This document shows, one piece after another, positions 1 through 10,281 of a stretch of 64,000 nucleotides of DNA; the stretch's first letter is position 1; each line of letters opens with the position of its first letter. The DNA lies in contig NZ_CP009454.1 in NCBI RefSeq assembly GCF_000759475.1, forward strand, positions 2,542,001 to 2,606,000, in the 5' to 3' direction. Made by a program: the position numbers and the translations under genes. The stretch is from Pantoea rwandensis (lineage in GTDB: Bacteria > Pseudomonadota > Gammaproteobacteria > Enterobacterales > Enterobacteriaceae). The notes under the pieces are model-generated. The model worked only from the letters and a program-made list of their open reading frames with translations, was not told where the DNA came from and ran no database searches.

Positions 1-101
1 TCTGGATTTTACTTTATAAATCAATCTCTCATTTGGTCTGGCCTCACTCTGGATTACGCTGATGTTGCGTTTAACGCATCACATAACTAGAGGATGAGAC
101 A

Positions 102-968
102 ATGACAGTAATTAACCAACCAACTTGCAGATTGTTTACCGAAGTCGGACAAACTACCCAGCTGGCGGCCTATTATGAGGAGGGCCGACACACCATGTGG
201 ATGATGCTGCGTGCGCAGCCACGGCCCAGTTTCAACCACGAATTAATCGAGGAAATCATGAATCTGAGCTATGCCGCTCAGCGTTCGGGTTTGCCAATTG
301 ATTTTTGGGTGACGGGTTCGCTGGTGCCGCAGATGTTCAACGCCGGTGGCGATTTGCGTTTCTTTGTGGAGTGCATTCGTAACAACCGTCGTGAAGCGCT
401 GCGAGCCTATGCGCGTGCCTGCGTGGATTGCATCCATTCGGCAGCGCGGGGGTTTGATACCGGAGCGGTGACGCTGGCGATGATTGAAGGTAGTGCATTG
501 GGTGGTGGCTTTGAAGCCGCGCTGGCCCATCACTTCATTCTTGCGCAGAACTCTGCACGGATGGGGTTCCCGGAGATCGCGTTTAACCTGTTCCCTGGCA
601 TGGGCGGCTATTCACTGGTGGCACGTCGTTCTGGCATGAAGCTGGCCGAAGAGCTGATCTGTGAAGGGGAGTCGCATAGCGCGGAATGGTATGAGACGCG
701 CGGTCTGGTGGATAAAGTCTTCCAGCCAGGCGATGCCTACCGCACCACGCGTACCTTTATCGATACCTTGCGTCCGAAGCTGAATGGTGTGAGAGCCATG
801 CTGAAAGCGCGCCAGCGCGTGCTGCAACTCTCACGAGCCGAGTTGATGGATATCACGGAAGATTGGGTGGATTACGCCTTCACACTGGAGCCTAAAGACA
901 TTGCTTACATGGAACGACTGGTGCAACTACAGAACCGTCATAGCGCATCCCTGCGCAAAGCCGGATAA
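102..968 (+). CDS. rpfF: DSF-family signal synthase (crotonase fold)
   Basis: 288-residue crotonase-superfamily protein matching RpfF, the cytosolic enzyme that makes cis-2-unsaturated fatty-acid quorum signals (DSF/BDSF) from acyl-ACP by dehydration and thioester cleavage. The two family catalytic glutamates are visible: E138 in GGGFEAAL and E158 in GFPEIAFNLFPG, matching E141/E161 of the Xanthomonas enzyme. The ATG follows a purine-rich GAGGATGAG. It converges on its receptor gene rpfR, whose stop is only 12 bases downstream, the usual partnership in Cronobacter and Burkholderia. By analogy with those the product is probably BDSF; the chain length is inferred, not seen. A generic enoyl-CoA hydratase is unlikely given the rpfR neighbour. 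Confidence 0.92.
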   Translation: MTVINQPTCRLFTEVGQTTQLAAYYEEGRHTMWMMLRAQPRPSFNHELIEEIMNLSYAAQRSGLPIDFWVTGSLVPQMFNAGGDLRFFVECIRNNRREALRAYARACVDCIHSAARGFDTGAVTLAMIEGSALGGGFEAALAHHFILAQNSARMGFPEIAFNLFPGMGGYSLVARRSGMKLAEELICEGESHSAEWYETRGLVDKVFQPGDAYRTTRTFIDTLRPKLNGVRAMLKARQRVLQLSRAELMDITEDWVDYAFTLEPKDIAYMERLVQLQNRHSASLRKAG

Positions 969-980
969 TCGAGAGCAGCG

Positions 981-2966
981 TTAAACGCGGGCAGGATGCT
1001 TAGCCAGCCAATGCCCGAGCTGTTCTGCGGGCATTGGTTTTGCATAATAATAACCCTGACGCCCATCGACACCGTTGGTCATAACAAACTTCTCTTCGGC
1101 TTTGGTTTCAATGCCTTCCGCAATCACCTGCAGATCGAGGGTTTTGGCCACGGCGACAATGGCACGGACCAACGATTGCGCCACGGGTTGTTTGTTGATG
1201 TTACGCACGAAGCTTTGATCCAGTTTGATTGCATCAATGGGCACGCGAGCCAACTGGGAAAGCGAGGAATAACCGGTACCAAAGTCATCAAGATGAACCT
1301 GAGCACCCAGTTCCTGGAACTGCTTCATTAGCGTAAGTGCACCGGCTTCGTTCTCAATCAGGCAGCTTTCAGTCAGCTCGATATCAATGGGACAATCAGT
1401 GAGACCGGCTTCATTTAATGCCTGCTTCAAATCGGTATAAATGCTTTGATTGAGCAACTGCTTAGCGGAAACGTTCACCGCAACGCGCAGGTAGATGCCT
1501 TCATTGCGCCACTGAACAATTTGCTGTAACACATTGAGCATCACCCAACGCCCGAGCGGAACAATAAGACCAGACTCTTCAGCGTAAGAGATAAAATCTC
1601 CCGGTGGCACCAGACCACGTTCCGGAGAGTTCCAGCGCACCAACGCTTCTGCGCTGCGCACTTCGCCGTCACGGTCTAATTTGGGCTGGTAATACACCAC
1701 CAGCTGCTCCAGCTCCAGTGCTTTGCGCAGGTTAGTATCAAGCCAGAGATATTCGAAAACACGCTGATTCATCTCATTGGCGAACACGCAGAATTTACCG
1801 CGCCCATTCTCTTTGGCGTGATACATCGCGGTATCGGCGTTGCGGATCAGACTTTCCCGATCCTCGCCATGCAGCGGGGCCAGGGCAATACCAATCGAGC
1901 AACCACTGTAGACTTCGATCAAACCAACGCGGAAGGGTTGACGCAGGCGCTCAAGAATACGTGATGCCATGGCTTCCAGCGCAGCCTGACTGGTATGCTC
2001 TGCCAGTACCACGAACTCATCACCACCAAGACGGGCCAGCGTCTGATCTTTGCCCAGACAACTGAGAATGGCGAGGGAGACCGCTTGCAGCAGTTGGTCG
2101 CCAAACATATGGCCGTAGGCGTCGTTCACCTTCTTAAAATTGTCCAGATCGAGATAAACCACGCCAGTTTGACTGCCATTGGCTAATTCCAGTGCCAGAC
2201 TAATCTGTTGATGGATGGCATTGCGGTTCGGTAAACCGGTCACCGTATCGGTGTTGGCGAGAACACGTAAGCGTTCCTGAGCGCGTCGCTCTTCTGTGAT
2301 GTCGGTTCCAGAACAGATGAGGAAAATTTCATTTTTCCCGCTACCGCTGTGCACAAACTTATTACGAAACAGAAACAGTCGTTGACCTTTTTTGGTTTTG
2401 ATCCAGCGTTCCACTTCATAAGAATTGCCATCGCGGAAGAAACCCGAAATGTTGCGCCGTGAAGCCTGCGCCTCCTGCTTGGTCATAAACAGTTGAAACA
2501 CGTTACGGCCGATCACTTCCTGCTCTTTCAGACCGGTGTACTCTTCGCTTAAGCGATTGAATCGCTGAATATTCCCACGTTGATCGAGGATCACAATCAC
2601 CGAGTTTGCTTCGGAGACCACTTGTTCAGCAAAAGACAATCCGAGTGTTAAATCACGCGCCACGGAGGAGGTATCACCCCAGGCGGAAGAGGTACCAGCC
2701 CATGTTGATTGGTTCACCTTGCGGCCGACAAAGTGCATAGGCACCGGCGCACCGCGCAGGGAGAGGGTCAGGTTGATACTGGAAGTGATCACCGTCATCG
2801 CACGCAGCAAACTGGCCTGCGCGGGGGTTAATGGAACCGCCAAATTGGTATTGGCATTCTCATCTTCGGCAAAATGCAAAGCATCGCTATCTGAAGTTAA
2901 ACGCCAATGAGGGCTGGTTGTGCCAAACAGGGTGTATAGCAACGTTTGCCCTTGTTCATCGGTCAT
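981..2966 (-). CDS. rpfR: BDSF receptor / c-di-GMP phosphodiesterase RpfR (PdeR)
   Basis: 661-residue multidomain protein, orthologous to E. coli PdeR (YciR/Gmr) and to RpfR. Order: N-terminal RpfF-interaction region (about 1-95), PAS (about 115-225), intact GGDEF (residues 314-318) and EAL (EAL at 440-442, later DDFGTGYSS). RpfR binds BDSF through PAS and then hydrolyses c-di-GMP; in E. coli PdeR also restrains the curli regulator cascade through DgcM/MlrA. The reading frame is open 21 codons further upstream, but this ATG is preceded by GGAGGAA at good spacing and gives the length I recall for E. coli PdeR, so I chose it. Both catalytic motifs are intact, so the enzyme may be bifunctional. 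Confidence 0.92.
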   Translation of the reverse strand: MTDEQGQTLLYTLFGTTSPHWRLTSDSDALHFAEDENANTNLAVPLTPAQASLLRAMTVITSSINLTLSLRGAPVPMHFVGRKVNQSTWAGTSSAWGDTSSVARDLTLGLSFAEQVVSEANSVIVILDQRGNIQRFNRLSEEYTGLKEQEVIGRNVFQLFMTKQEAQASRRNISGFFRDGNSYEVERWIKTKKGQRLFLFRNKFVHSGSGKNEIFLICSGTDITEERRAQERLRVLANTDTVTGLPNRNAIHQQISLALELANGSQTGVVYLDLDNFKKVNDAYGHMFGDQLLQAVSLAILSCLGKDQTLARLGGDEFVVLAEHTSQAALEAMASRILERLRQPFRVGLIEVYSGCSIGIALAPLHGEDRESLIRNADTAMYHAKENGRGKFCVFANEMNQRVFEYLWLDTNLRKALELEQLVVYYQPKLDRDGEVRSAEALVRWNSPERGLVPPGDFISYAEESGLIVPLGRWVMLNVLQQIVQWRNEGIYLRVAVNVSAKQLLNQSIYTDLKQALNEAGLTDCPIDIELTESCLIENEAGALTLMKQFQELGAQVHLDDFGTGYSSLSQLARVPIDAIKLDQSFVRNINKQPVAQSLVRAIVAVAKTLDLQVIAEGIETKAEEKFVMTNGVDGRQGYYYAKPMPAEQLGHWLAKHPARV

Positions 2967-3091
2967 GGAAACTTCCTCCGGGGAAATGCTGAGCAGGCGG
3001 TATCTCATTATTTTAGCAACAGTATTCAACCTCCTGCGTTAGCACAAGATGCAAACCAAATATATTTTTGTTTTCACTAAAGAATGGCACG

Positions 3092-3114
3092 AAAAAGCCC
3101 CGAAAATCGGGGCT
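3092..3114 (-). terminator. Rho-independent terminator of the cstA-like operon
   Basis: GCCCCG/CGGGGC hairpin followed on the minus strand by a run of T. It lies just after the YbdD-like gene and before rpfR. Confidence 0.8.
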
Positions 3115-3122
3115 TAAAAATG

Positions 3123-3419
3123 TCAGCAAGGACACTTGCCGAGCTTGCCTGCCTGGCTGGGAAAACGGGCCTCAAGGCAGTAGCGATGAAAGGCTCGCTC
3201 ATCCATCGGCGTTTGCCCGGGATGGTGCTCGTGCATATGCTTCAGATAAGTTTGATAGTCGTGAACGCCAACCATTAAGCGAAAACTTTGCTTCAATCCC
3301 TGCCATATTCGTTGCCAGCGATTAAGAGTTTGCCCGGTGGCCTGGGGTGCGATCGGTAAGCAATGCTGAATGTGCCAGGCACCAATCGGTTTTTTCCAGC
3401 GATGAATGGACTCAGACAT
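3123..3419 (-). CDS. YbdD/YjiX-like small protein (DUF466)
   Basis: Small basic protein with the pattern of the YbdD/YjiX family (...YLKHMHEHHPGQ..., CPC end), which in enterobacteria always follows cstA or btsT. Those partners are about 65-70 residues; this one is 98 from the chosen ATG, so it carries an N-terminal extension or starts further in. The ATG at 3417-3419 overlaps the end of the transporter gene by 8 bases, typical of translational coupling. Its molecular role is unknown; a partner function for the transporter is inferred from the conserved linkage. Confidence 0.8.
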   Translation of the reverse strand: MSESIHRWKKPIGAWHIQHCLPIAPQATGQTLNRWQRIWQGLKQSFRLMVGVHDYQTYLKHMHEHHPGQTPMDERAFHRYCLEARFPSQAGKLGKCPC

Positions 3420-5478
3420 TCCGCACCTCCTTACGCAGGGAGACTTCGGACTCATGGGTGGTAGGGACCTGGCTGCCCAGGGCACGGCGGATAACAAAGA
3501 ACGCTGCAATTAACATGGTGACGGCCACCAGCATAAAGAAGCCACACAGGGCCGCGTTAATTTGATTGCTAAACACGATAGTTTGCATGTCCGCCACGGT
3601 TTTCGCCGGGGCGATAATCACACCCTCATCAATCCCTTTACGGAACTTGTTGGCTTGCGCAAGGAAGCCAATCGAGGGCTTCTCGTGGAAAATCTTCTGC
3701 CACCCTGCGGTCATGGAGGTCACAAACAGCCAGGCGGTCGGTAAAATCGTCACCCACGCGTAACGCTGCTTCTTCATTTTGAACAGCACTACGGTGCCGA
3801 GGATCAACGCCATCGAGGCCAGCATCTGGTTGCCAATGCCAAACAGCGGCCAAAGGGTATTGATGCCGCCCAGCGGATCGACCACACCCTGGTAGACAAA
3901 GAAGCCCCATCCGGCAACGGCCACCGTGGTGCCCGCCATATTGCCCAGCCATGAACGGTTGTTGGCCATGGAAGGCACCACGGTGCCGACCAAATCCTGC
4001 ACCATAAAGCGACAGGCGCGGGTACCGGCATCGACTGCCGTCAGGATAAACAGCGCTTCAAACAGGATGGCGAAGTGATACCAAAACGCCATCATTATCC
4101 GGCTGTTAAATACCTCGGTGATGATGTGCGCCATCCCCACGGCAAAGGTCGGTGCACCTCCGGCTCGGGAAAGCACGGTACTTTCACCCACATCGCGCGC
4201 GATGCCGCTCAACATCTCCGGCGTGACGACAAAGCCCCAGCCGTTAATCACCTGCGAAGCGCTTTCAACGGTGGTGCCGATCAGTGCTGCGGGTGAGTTC
4301 ATCGCAAAATAGACGCCCGGATCGAGCACTGAGGCGCAAATCAGCGCCATGATCGCCACAAAAGATTCCATCAGCATCGCGCCATAGCCGATAAAGCGGA
4401 TGTGACTCTCGCGCTCAACCAGTTTTGGCGTAGTGCCGCTGGAGACCAGCGCGTGGAAGCCAGAGATGGCGCCGCAGGCGATCGTGATAAACAGGAATGG
4501 GAACAGTGCACCGGAGAACACCGGCCCGCTACCGTCGATAAATTTGGTCACCGCCGGCATTTTCAGTTCCGGCATGGCGAACAGAATCCCAACCGCCAGC
4601 CCGATAATGACACCGATTTTCAGGAAGGTTGACAGGTAGTCACGCGGAGCCAGCAGCAGCCACACAGGCAGCGACGAGGCGACAAAGCCATAGATCACAA
4701 GTACCCAGGTCAGTTCAGTGCCTTTCAGCGTGAACAGCGGTCCCCAATAGGGATCGGCTGCCACATCGCCACCGTAAATAATCGCCGCCATCATCAGCAC
4801 AAAGCCGATAATCGACACTTCAGCGATCTTGCCGGGGCGCAGATAGCGCATATAGACGCCCATAAACAGCGCGATCGGAATGGTGGCGGCGATGGTAAAC
4901 AGCCCCCACGGACTGTTGGCAAGCGCTTTCACCACCACCAGTGCCAGCGCCGACAGGATGATGATCATCACGCCGAGTGCACCGAGCATGGTGACCACGC
5001 CCGCAAACGACCCCAGCTCCTGACGTGCCATTTCGCCAAGCGAACGACCATCACGACGGGTAGAGATGAACAGGATCAGGAAATCCTGCACCGCACCGGC
5101 CATCATCACGCCGACCAGAATCCAGATGGTACCGGGCAGGAAGCCCATCTGCGCCGCGAGGATCGGCCCAACTAAGGGACCAGCACCGGCAATCGCCGCA
5201 AAGTGGTGACCGAACAGTACCCATTTATTGGTCGGCACATAATCGAGACCATCATTGAGCCGCTCAGCAGGCGTGAGGCGACGGTCATCCAGTTCGAAAA
5301 TACGTTTAGCGATAAACAGGCTGTAGAAGCGATAAGCAATGCTGTAGCAGGCAACGGACGCAATAACCAGCCAGACGGCGTTGACGTGTTCGCCACGGCT
5401 GAGGGCCAGCATGGCAAACGCACCCGCACCAATTAACGCCACCGCTAACCAGATCAATCCGGTTTTGACGTTGTTCAT
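3412..5478 (-). CDS. CstA-family carbon-starvation transporter
   Basis: 688-residue integral membrane protein with numerous hydrophobic segments and the CstA/BtsT signatures GHHFAAIAGAGPLVGP and SGFHALVSSGTTPK. Members import pyruvate (BtsT, CstA) and possibly peptides when carbon runs low. By recalled alignment it resembles CstA and BtsT about equally, so I give no symbol. Start supported by AAGGAG seven bases before the ATG. Operon with the overlapping YbdD-like gene downstream. It sits between rnb and rpfR. Confidence 0.9.
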   Translation of the reverse strand: MNNVKTGLIWLAVALIGAGAFAMLALSRGEHVNAVWLVIASVACYSIAYRFYSLFIAKRIFELDDRRLTPAERLNDGLDYVPTNKWVLFGHHFAAIAGAGPLVGPILAAQMGFLPGTIWILVGVMMAGAVQDFLILFISTRRDGRSLGEMARQELGSFAGVVTMLGALGVMIIILSALALVVVKALANSPWGLFTIAATIPIALFMGVYMRYLRPGKIAEVSIIGFVLMMAAIIYGGDVAADPYWGPLFTLKGTELTWVLVIYGFVASSLPVWLLLAPRDYLSTFLKIGVIIGLAVGILFAMPELKMPAVTKFIDGSGPVFSGALFPFLFITIACGAISGFHALVSSGTTPKLVERESHIRFIGYGAMLMESFVAIMALICASVLDPGVYFAMNSPAALIGTTVESASQVINGWGFVVTPEMLSGIARDVGESTVLSRAGGAPTFAVGMAHIITEVFNSRIMMAFWYHFAILFEALFILTAVDAGTRACRFMVQDLVGTVVPSMANNRSWLGNMAGTTVAVAGWGFFVYQGVVDPLGGINTLWPLFGIGNQMLASMALILGTVVLFKMKKQRYAWVTILPTAWLFVTSMTAGWQKIFHEKPSIGFLAQANKFRKGIDEGVIIAPAKTVADMQTIVFSNQINAALCGFFMLVAVTMLIAAFFVIRRALGSQVPTTHESEVSLRKEVRNV

Positions 5479-5620
5479 GAGTTAACTCCTTGTAGAGACC
5501 GGGAAAATAGGCGATCGGATACAACAAGTTAAAAGTAATGTAATGAATTGTTAACGACAGGGAATCGAATCAGAAGTGTGAAGCGGAAGGCAAATTTAAC
5601 ATCAGATAAAACGTAGAGGG

Positions 5621-5649
5621 AAAAATGCGGGATAACGGCTGTTATCCCG
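5621..5649 (-). terminator. Terminator of rnb
   Basis: CGGGATAAC/GTTATCCCG hairpin followed on the minus strand by a T tract, 14 bases past the rnb stop. Confidence 0.8.
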
Positions 5650-5662
5650 CAGATATTCATGC

Positions 5663-7597
5663 TCAGGCAGCAGGGCGTGCCACAACGCTACGGGTTTCCA
5701 TACGCACTTCGGCAATGGTCACGTCGATAATGTCGGTCACACGATAAACGACTTCGCCTTTAATCTGCACGGTGCCGCTCTCTTGTGAGCACACCAGCTC
5801 ATCACGCACCGCGTGGATGAACGGGGCAGGGATAAAGGCAACGGCGCCGTTCTCCAGCAGACGCACGCGCATACCGCCACGAGACACATCGATGATCTCG
5901 GCGCTGAATTTGCGATCGGTCCCGGCAGATGGCGCGAGGAAGCGCGCATACAGCCAGTCACCAACATCACGTTCGGCCATGCGGTTCAGACGACGGCGTT
6001 CACTCATAATGGTGGTGAACTCGTCTTTTGGACGCGCAATGCTGTCGCCGCGCACAATGGCTTTCAACAGGCGATGGTTGATCATATCGCCGAATTTACG
6101 AATCGGCGATGTCCAGGTCGCATAGGCTTCGAGACCCAGACCAAAGTGCGGACCCGGTTCGGTGCCGACTTCAGCGAAGCTCTGGAAGCGACGAATACGG
6201 CTGTCGAGGTACTGAGTTGGCTGGGCATCCAGCTCACGACGCAGCTGGCGGAAACCTTCCAGCGTGGTGATCGCCTGTGGATCAACGGTGATACCGTGAC
6301 CGGCAAGCACGCCAGCGGCTTGCTCCGCATTGGCCAGATCGAAACCGGTGTGCAGGTTATAGATACCAAAGCCCAGCTTCTCCTGCAGCACTTTGGCCGC
6401 GCAGACGTTAGCCAGAATCATGGATTCTTCAACGATGCGGTTGGCGATGCGACGTGGCTCAGAAATGATATCCAGCACTTCGCCTTTGTCACCCAGCACA
6501 AAGCGGTAATCAGGGCGATCTTTAAACACCAGCGCATGAGTTTGACGCCACTCGCTGCGCGCCAGGCAGACACGATGCAACAAGCGAATCTGTCCGGCAA
6601 TTGCCTCATTCTCTGGCTGCCAGCTCCCGGCGTTTTCCAGCCAGTCGGACACTTCGTCGTAAACCAGCTTGGATTTGGATTCGATCCAGGCCGCGAAGAA
6701 CTGCACTTCGCCCGCTACACTGCCATCTGGCGTGAGCGAAACGCGGCAGGCCAACGCTGGACGACGTACGTTTGGACGCAGTGAACAGATGTCATCAGAC
6801 AGTTCGCGCGGCAGCATCGGGATGTTGAAGCCAGGTAAATAGTTAGTGAAGGCGCGTTTAGAAGCCAGTTTATCCAGCTCGCTGCCTTCTGCCACGTAAG
6901 CGGTCGGATCGGCAATAGCGATGGTCAGCTGCAGACTGCCGTCAGCCTGCTCTTCAACATACAGCGCATCATCCATATCTTCGGTGCTGGCGCTGTCGAT
7001 GGTGACGAAGTTGAGCGCGGTAAGGTCTTCGCGCTGCAAGTGCTCATCCAGCATTTCGCCGAAGCCCACTTTCGGGGCTTCGCGCTCCAGATTATGGCGC
7101 GACAGGGTGACCCACCACGGCGCAAGATGATCGTCGGCTGTGACAATGAATTCGGTCAGTTCAGCATAGAATCCGCGATCGCCTTTCAGCGGATGGCGGC
7201 GCATTTCAGCCACGGCCCAGTCGCCATTCTGAAAATCATGGGTCACGTCACGGGCAGCGCGGCACTGAATCGCCTCTTTCAGCAGCGGATGGTCAGGCAC
7301 AATCGACAAACGATCGTCCTTCTTCTGCACGCGGCCAACAAAGCGGGTCAGGAACGGCTCAATCAGGGTTTCCGGCTCGGCGCTCTCGCGATCTTTATCA
7401 GTGTGGATCACCGCAGAAATACGGTCACCGTGCATCACTTTTTTCATCTGCGGAGGGGGAATGAAGTAGCTTTTTTGAGCATCGACTTCAAGGAAGCCAA
7501 AGCCTTTTTCCGTGCCTTTCACAACACCTTCGGCGCGCGGGGTTTGCGCGTGAAGCTTCTCTTTCAGCTGCGCGAGCAGCGGGTTATCCTGGAACAT
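5663..7597 (-). CDS. rnb: Exoribonuclease II
   Basis: 644 residues, the expected RNase II length and near-colinear with E. coli Rnb. It degrades single-stranded RNA processively 3'->5' in the cytoplasm. Order: cold-shock domains (1-about 175), the catalytic RNB domain with metal-binding D201, D207, D209 and D210 in [12 protein letters not shown], and a C-terminal S1 domain (about 560-640). The start [12 protein letters not shown] is identical to the E. coli start although no strong ribosome site precedes it. In E. coli rnb also neighbours pdeR; here the cstA-like operon lies between them. Confidence 0.97.
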   Translation of the reverse strand: MFQDNPLLAQLKEKLHAQTPRAEGVVKGTEKGFGFLEVDAQKSYFIPPPQMKKVMHGDRISAVIHTDKDRESAEPETLIEPFLTRFVGRVQKKDDRLSIVPDHPLLKEAIQCRAARDVTHDFQNGDWAVAEMRRHPLKGDRGFYAELTEFIVTADDHLAPWWVTLSRHNLEREAPKVGFGEMLDEHLQREDLTALNFVTIDSASTEDMDDALYVEEQADGSLQLTIAIADPTAYVAEGSELDKLASKRAFTNYLPGFNIPMLPRELSDDICSLRPNVRRPALACRVSLTPDGSVAGEVQFFAAWIESKSKLVYDEVSDWLENAGSWQPENEAIAGQIRLLHRVCLARSEWRQTHALVFKDRPDYRFVLGDKGEVLDIISEPRRIANRIVEESMILANVCAAKVLQEKLGFGIYNLHTGFDLANAEQAAGVLAGHGITVDPQAITTLEGFRQLRRELDAQPTQYLDSRIRRFQSFAEVGTEPGPHFGLGLEAYATWTSPIRKFGDMINHRLLKAIVRGDSIARPKDEFTTIMSERRRLNRMAERDVGDWLYARFLAPSAGTDRKFSAEIIDVSRGGMRVRLLENGAVAFIPAPFIHAVRDELVCSQESGTVQIKGEVVYRVTDIIDVTIAEVRMETRSVVARPAA

Positions 7598-7676
7598 AAT
7601 ATATTTAGTTTCGTGGCCTAAGAGCGGTGGACAGTTTTACGCGAATCAGGGGCGCGCGGCAAGGCCAAAACAGGCT

Positions 7677-7701
7677 AAAAAGCCGCATTACGCGGCTTTT
7701 T
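7677..7701 (-). terminator. Terminator after ydeP (A/T tails on both sides)
   Basis: AGCCGC/GCGGCT hairpin flanked by A4 and T4, just past the ydeP stop on the minus strand. It could work in both directions. Confidence 0.7.
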
Positions 7702-7723
7702 ACCTTCTGATAACGCTGAGGGC

Positions 7724-10033
7724 TCAGGCGATACGTTGGGTCGGTACGGCGGCGGTTAACGCCAGTTTGACCGGTACCGATTTCGAGGTCGGTGTCCCGC
7801 TGCCATCGCCGTAGCTGGAGAGCGGCACCAGTGGGTTGGTTTCCGGATAATAGGCCGCGAGATTTCCACGCGGAATGTTATACGGCACCAGCTTAAAGCC
7901 ACTGACACGGCGCGTCAGGCCATCATTCCACAGCGTTTCGATATCCACTAACTGGCCTTCACTAAAGCCAAGTGACGCCATATCATCCGGGTGGATAAAC
8001 ACCACTTCACGCTGGCCATAGACACCGCGATAACGGTCATCGAGGCCGTAAATCGTGGTGTTGTACTGGTCATGTGAACGCAGGGTCTGCAGTGTGAACG
8101 GCACTTCAACATCGTTACCCAACTGCGGGAACAGTGAAGCTGGCAAGGCCGCCGCACTGAATTCCGCCCGTTGACTTGGCGTATTGAAACGCAACTCCGC
8201 CGCCGCGCTACCGAGATAGAACCCGCCCGGAATATCGCATTTGTTATTGAAGTCGGCAAAGCCTGGAATGGTGGCGCCGATGTGATCGCGGATCACATTG
8301 TAATCATCGGCCATGCCCAGCCAGTCAATCTTGTCGCTGCCCAGCGTGGCGTGTGCAATGCCTGCCACAATCGCCGTTTCGGAGCGTTGGGTGTCTGCCA
8401 GTGGAATGCCCACACCTTCTGAGGCATGCACCATGCTGAAAGAGTCCTCAACGGTGATGAACTGGTTACCGCTGGCCTGACGATCGCGCTCTGTACGGCC
8501 CAGCGTTGGCAGAATCAACCCCTCGTGGCCCGGCACTAAATGGCTGCGATTGAGTTTGGTGCTGATGTGAACGGTCAGACCGCAATGCTGCAATGCTTCC
8601 TCTGTCACCGGTGAGTCGGGTGCAGCAGCAGCAAGATTGCCACCCAGGGCGATCAGCACTTTCACTTCATCACGCAACATCGCGCTGAGTGCTTCAACGG
8701 TGTTATGGCCGTGTTCACGCGGCGGTTCAAAACCGAAATGCGCGCCCAGAGCATCGAGGAATGGCTTATTGGGTTTCTCATCGATACCCATGGTGCGGTT
8801 ACCCTGCACGTTACTGTGGCCGCGCACCGGACACAGGCCGGCGCCTTTTTTACCCAGTTGGCCAAACAGCAGTTGCAGGTTGGTGATTTCACGTACGGTA
8901 TCAACAGAATGCTTATGCTGGGTCACACCCATCGCCCAGGTAATGATGACGCGCTCAGCACTCTGGTAGATCGCTGCCGCTTCCCGAATCTGCGCTTCGC
9001 TCAGTCCGGATTGACGCACGATATCTTCCCAGCGCGTGTTATCCACGGCAGCCAGATAACCCTCAATGCCATGGGTATTAGCATCAATAAACGCCTGGTC
9101 GAAGATCCCCGGTTCACCGGCCGCCAGACGCTCACGCTGGACTTCCAGCAGGGTTTTCACCATGCCGCGAATGGCCGCCATGTCACCGCCAAGATTAGGC
9201 TGGTAATAGGCAGAGCTAATCGTACCTGCTTTAGAGGTAACGATTTCCAGCGGTTTTTGCGGATCGGCAAAACGTTCCAACCCGCGCTCGCGCAGCGTGT
9301 TGAATGTCACGATTTTCGCCCCGTGATCGGCCGCGTGGCGCAGGCTGTGCAGCATACGTGGATGGTTAGTTCCCGGATTTTGACCGATAACGAAAATCGC
9401 ATTGGCGTGGTCAAAATCATCGAGACGAATGGTGCCTTTCCCGACGCCGATACTGCGCTTCAAGCCGGTACCGCTGGCTTCATGGCACATGTTGGAACAG
9501 TCAGGGAAGTTATTGGTGCCCATCACACGGCCAAACAGTTGATAGAGCCATGAGGCTTCGTTACTGGCGCGCCCGGAAGTATAAAGCTCCATCTGGTCGG
9601 GGTGATCCATCGCCTTGAGATGACGAGCAATCATCGCTAGCGCATCGTCCCAGCTGATCGGTTCATAGTGATCGGTGGTGCTGTTATAGCGCATCGGATG
9701 GGTCAGGCGACCCTGATACTCCAGGAAATAGTCGCTCTGTTGATACAGGGTGCTCACGCTGTGTTGGGCAAAGAATTCAGGCTCCACTACGCGGCGGGTC
9801 GCTTCCCAGGTCACCGCTTTGGCGCCGTTCTCACAGAAGCTGAAGGTACTTTTATTGTCATCACCCCACGCACAACTTGGGCAGTCAAAGCCACGCGCTT
9901 TGTTCATGCGCATCAAATTGCGCATGTTTTTCAGCGCGGCTTTACTATCAAGGACGAAACGAGTGGTGGCTTCCAAAGAGCCCCAGCCGCCAGCAGCGGC
10001 ACGATAAGGCTGAATTTTACGTTTAAATTTCAT
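7724..10033 (-). CDS. ydeP: YdeP-type molybdopterin oxidoreductase
   Basis: 769-residue member of the FdhF/YdeP family of bis-MGD enzymes, close to E. coli YdeP in sequence and length. Visible are an N-terminal CPSCAWGD motif, MGD-contact patterns such as GQNPGTNHPRM and CPVRGHSNVQGNRTMG, and a C-terminal molydopterin dinucleotide-binding domain (about 650-760). No Tat signal is seen, so it is cytoplasmic. In E. coli YdeP is linked to EvgA-dependent acid resistance; the substrate is not established. It is monocistronic, with its own terminator and a 248-base upstream gap that shows no obvious operator. Confidence 0.92.
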   Translation of the reverse strand: MKFKRKIQPYRAAAGGWGSLEATTRFVLDSKAALKNMRNLMRMNKARGFDCPSCAWGDDNKSTFSFCENGAKAVTWEATRRVVEPEFFAQHSVSTLYQQSDYFLEYQGRLTHPMRYNSTTDHYEPISWDDALAMIARHLKAMDHPDQMELYTSGRASNEASWLYQLFGRVMGTNNFPDCSNMCHEASGTGLKRSIGVGKGTIRLDDFDHANAIFVIGQNPGTNHPRMLHSLRHAADHGAKIVTFNTLRERGLERFADPQKPLEIVTSKAGTISSAYYQPNLGGDMAAIRGMVKTLLEVQRERLAAGEPGIFDQAFIDANTHGIEGYLAAVDNTRWEDIVRQSGLSEAQIREAAAIYQSAERVIITWAMGVTQHKHSVDTVREITNLQLLFGQLGKKGAGLCPVRGHSNVQGNRTMGIDEKPNKPFLDALGAHFGFEPPREHGHNTVEALSAMLRDEVKVLIALGGNLAAAAPDSPVTEEALQHCGLTVHISTKLNRSHLVPGHEGLILPTLGRTERDRQASGNQFITVEDSFSMVHASEGVGIPLADTQRSETAIVAGIAHATLGSDKIDWLGMADDYNVIRDHIGATIPGFADFNNKCDIPGGFYLGSAAAELRFNTPSQRAEFSAAALPASLFPQLGNDVEVPFTLQTLRSHDQYNTTIYGLDDRYRGVYGQREVVFIHPDDMASLGFSEGQLVDIETLWNDGLTRRVSGFKLVPYNIPRGNLAAYYPETNPLVPLSSYGDGSGTPTSKSVPVKLALTAAVPTQRIA

Positions 10034-10281
10034 AGTCGTTGCAGGCTTATTGTTTATGAATTGTTATCAGAATATGACTTCTGTTGTGGGAAAGTGTGCG
10101 ACTGACAGCAAAAGTTGTCTAATTGATTGGTTTAATGGTGCGATAGGCGGCGTTTATCGCGCTCAAGCTGGCAGAAGCGTGATGCAGTTCAAATTTTACC
10201 CGCTGGCAGGACCGGGCTGCGACGTGAGAATCCAATAACTGGCTAATAATTGCTCTTTCCATCGATGAAAGGGCGCGCACC

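Noticed and set aside
5813..6784. 323-residue plus-strand frame inside rnb
   Set aside because: Antisense shadow of RNase II; the minus-strand protein is fully conserved.
8705..9553. 282-residue plus-strand frame inside ydeP
   Set aside because: Antisense shadow of the oxidoreductase gene.
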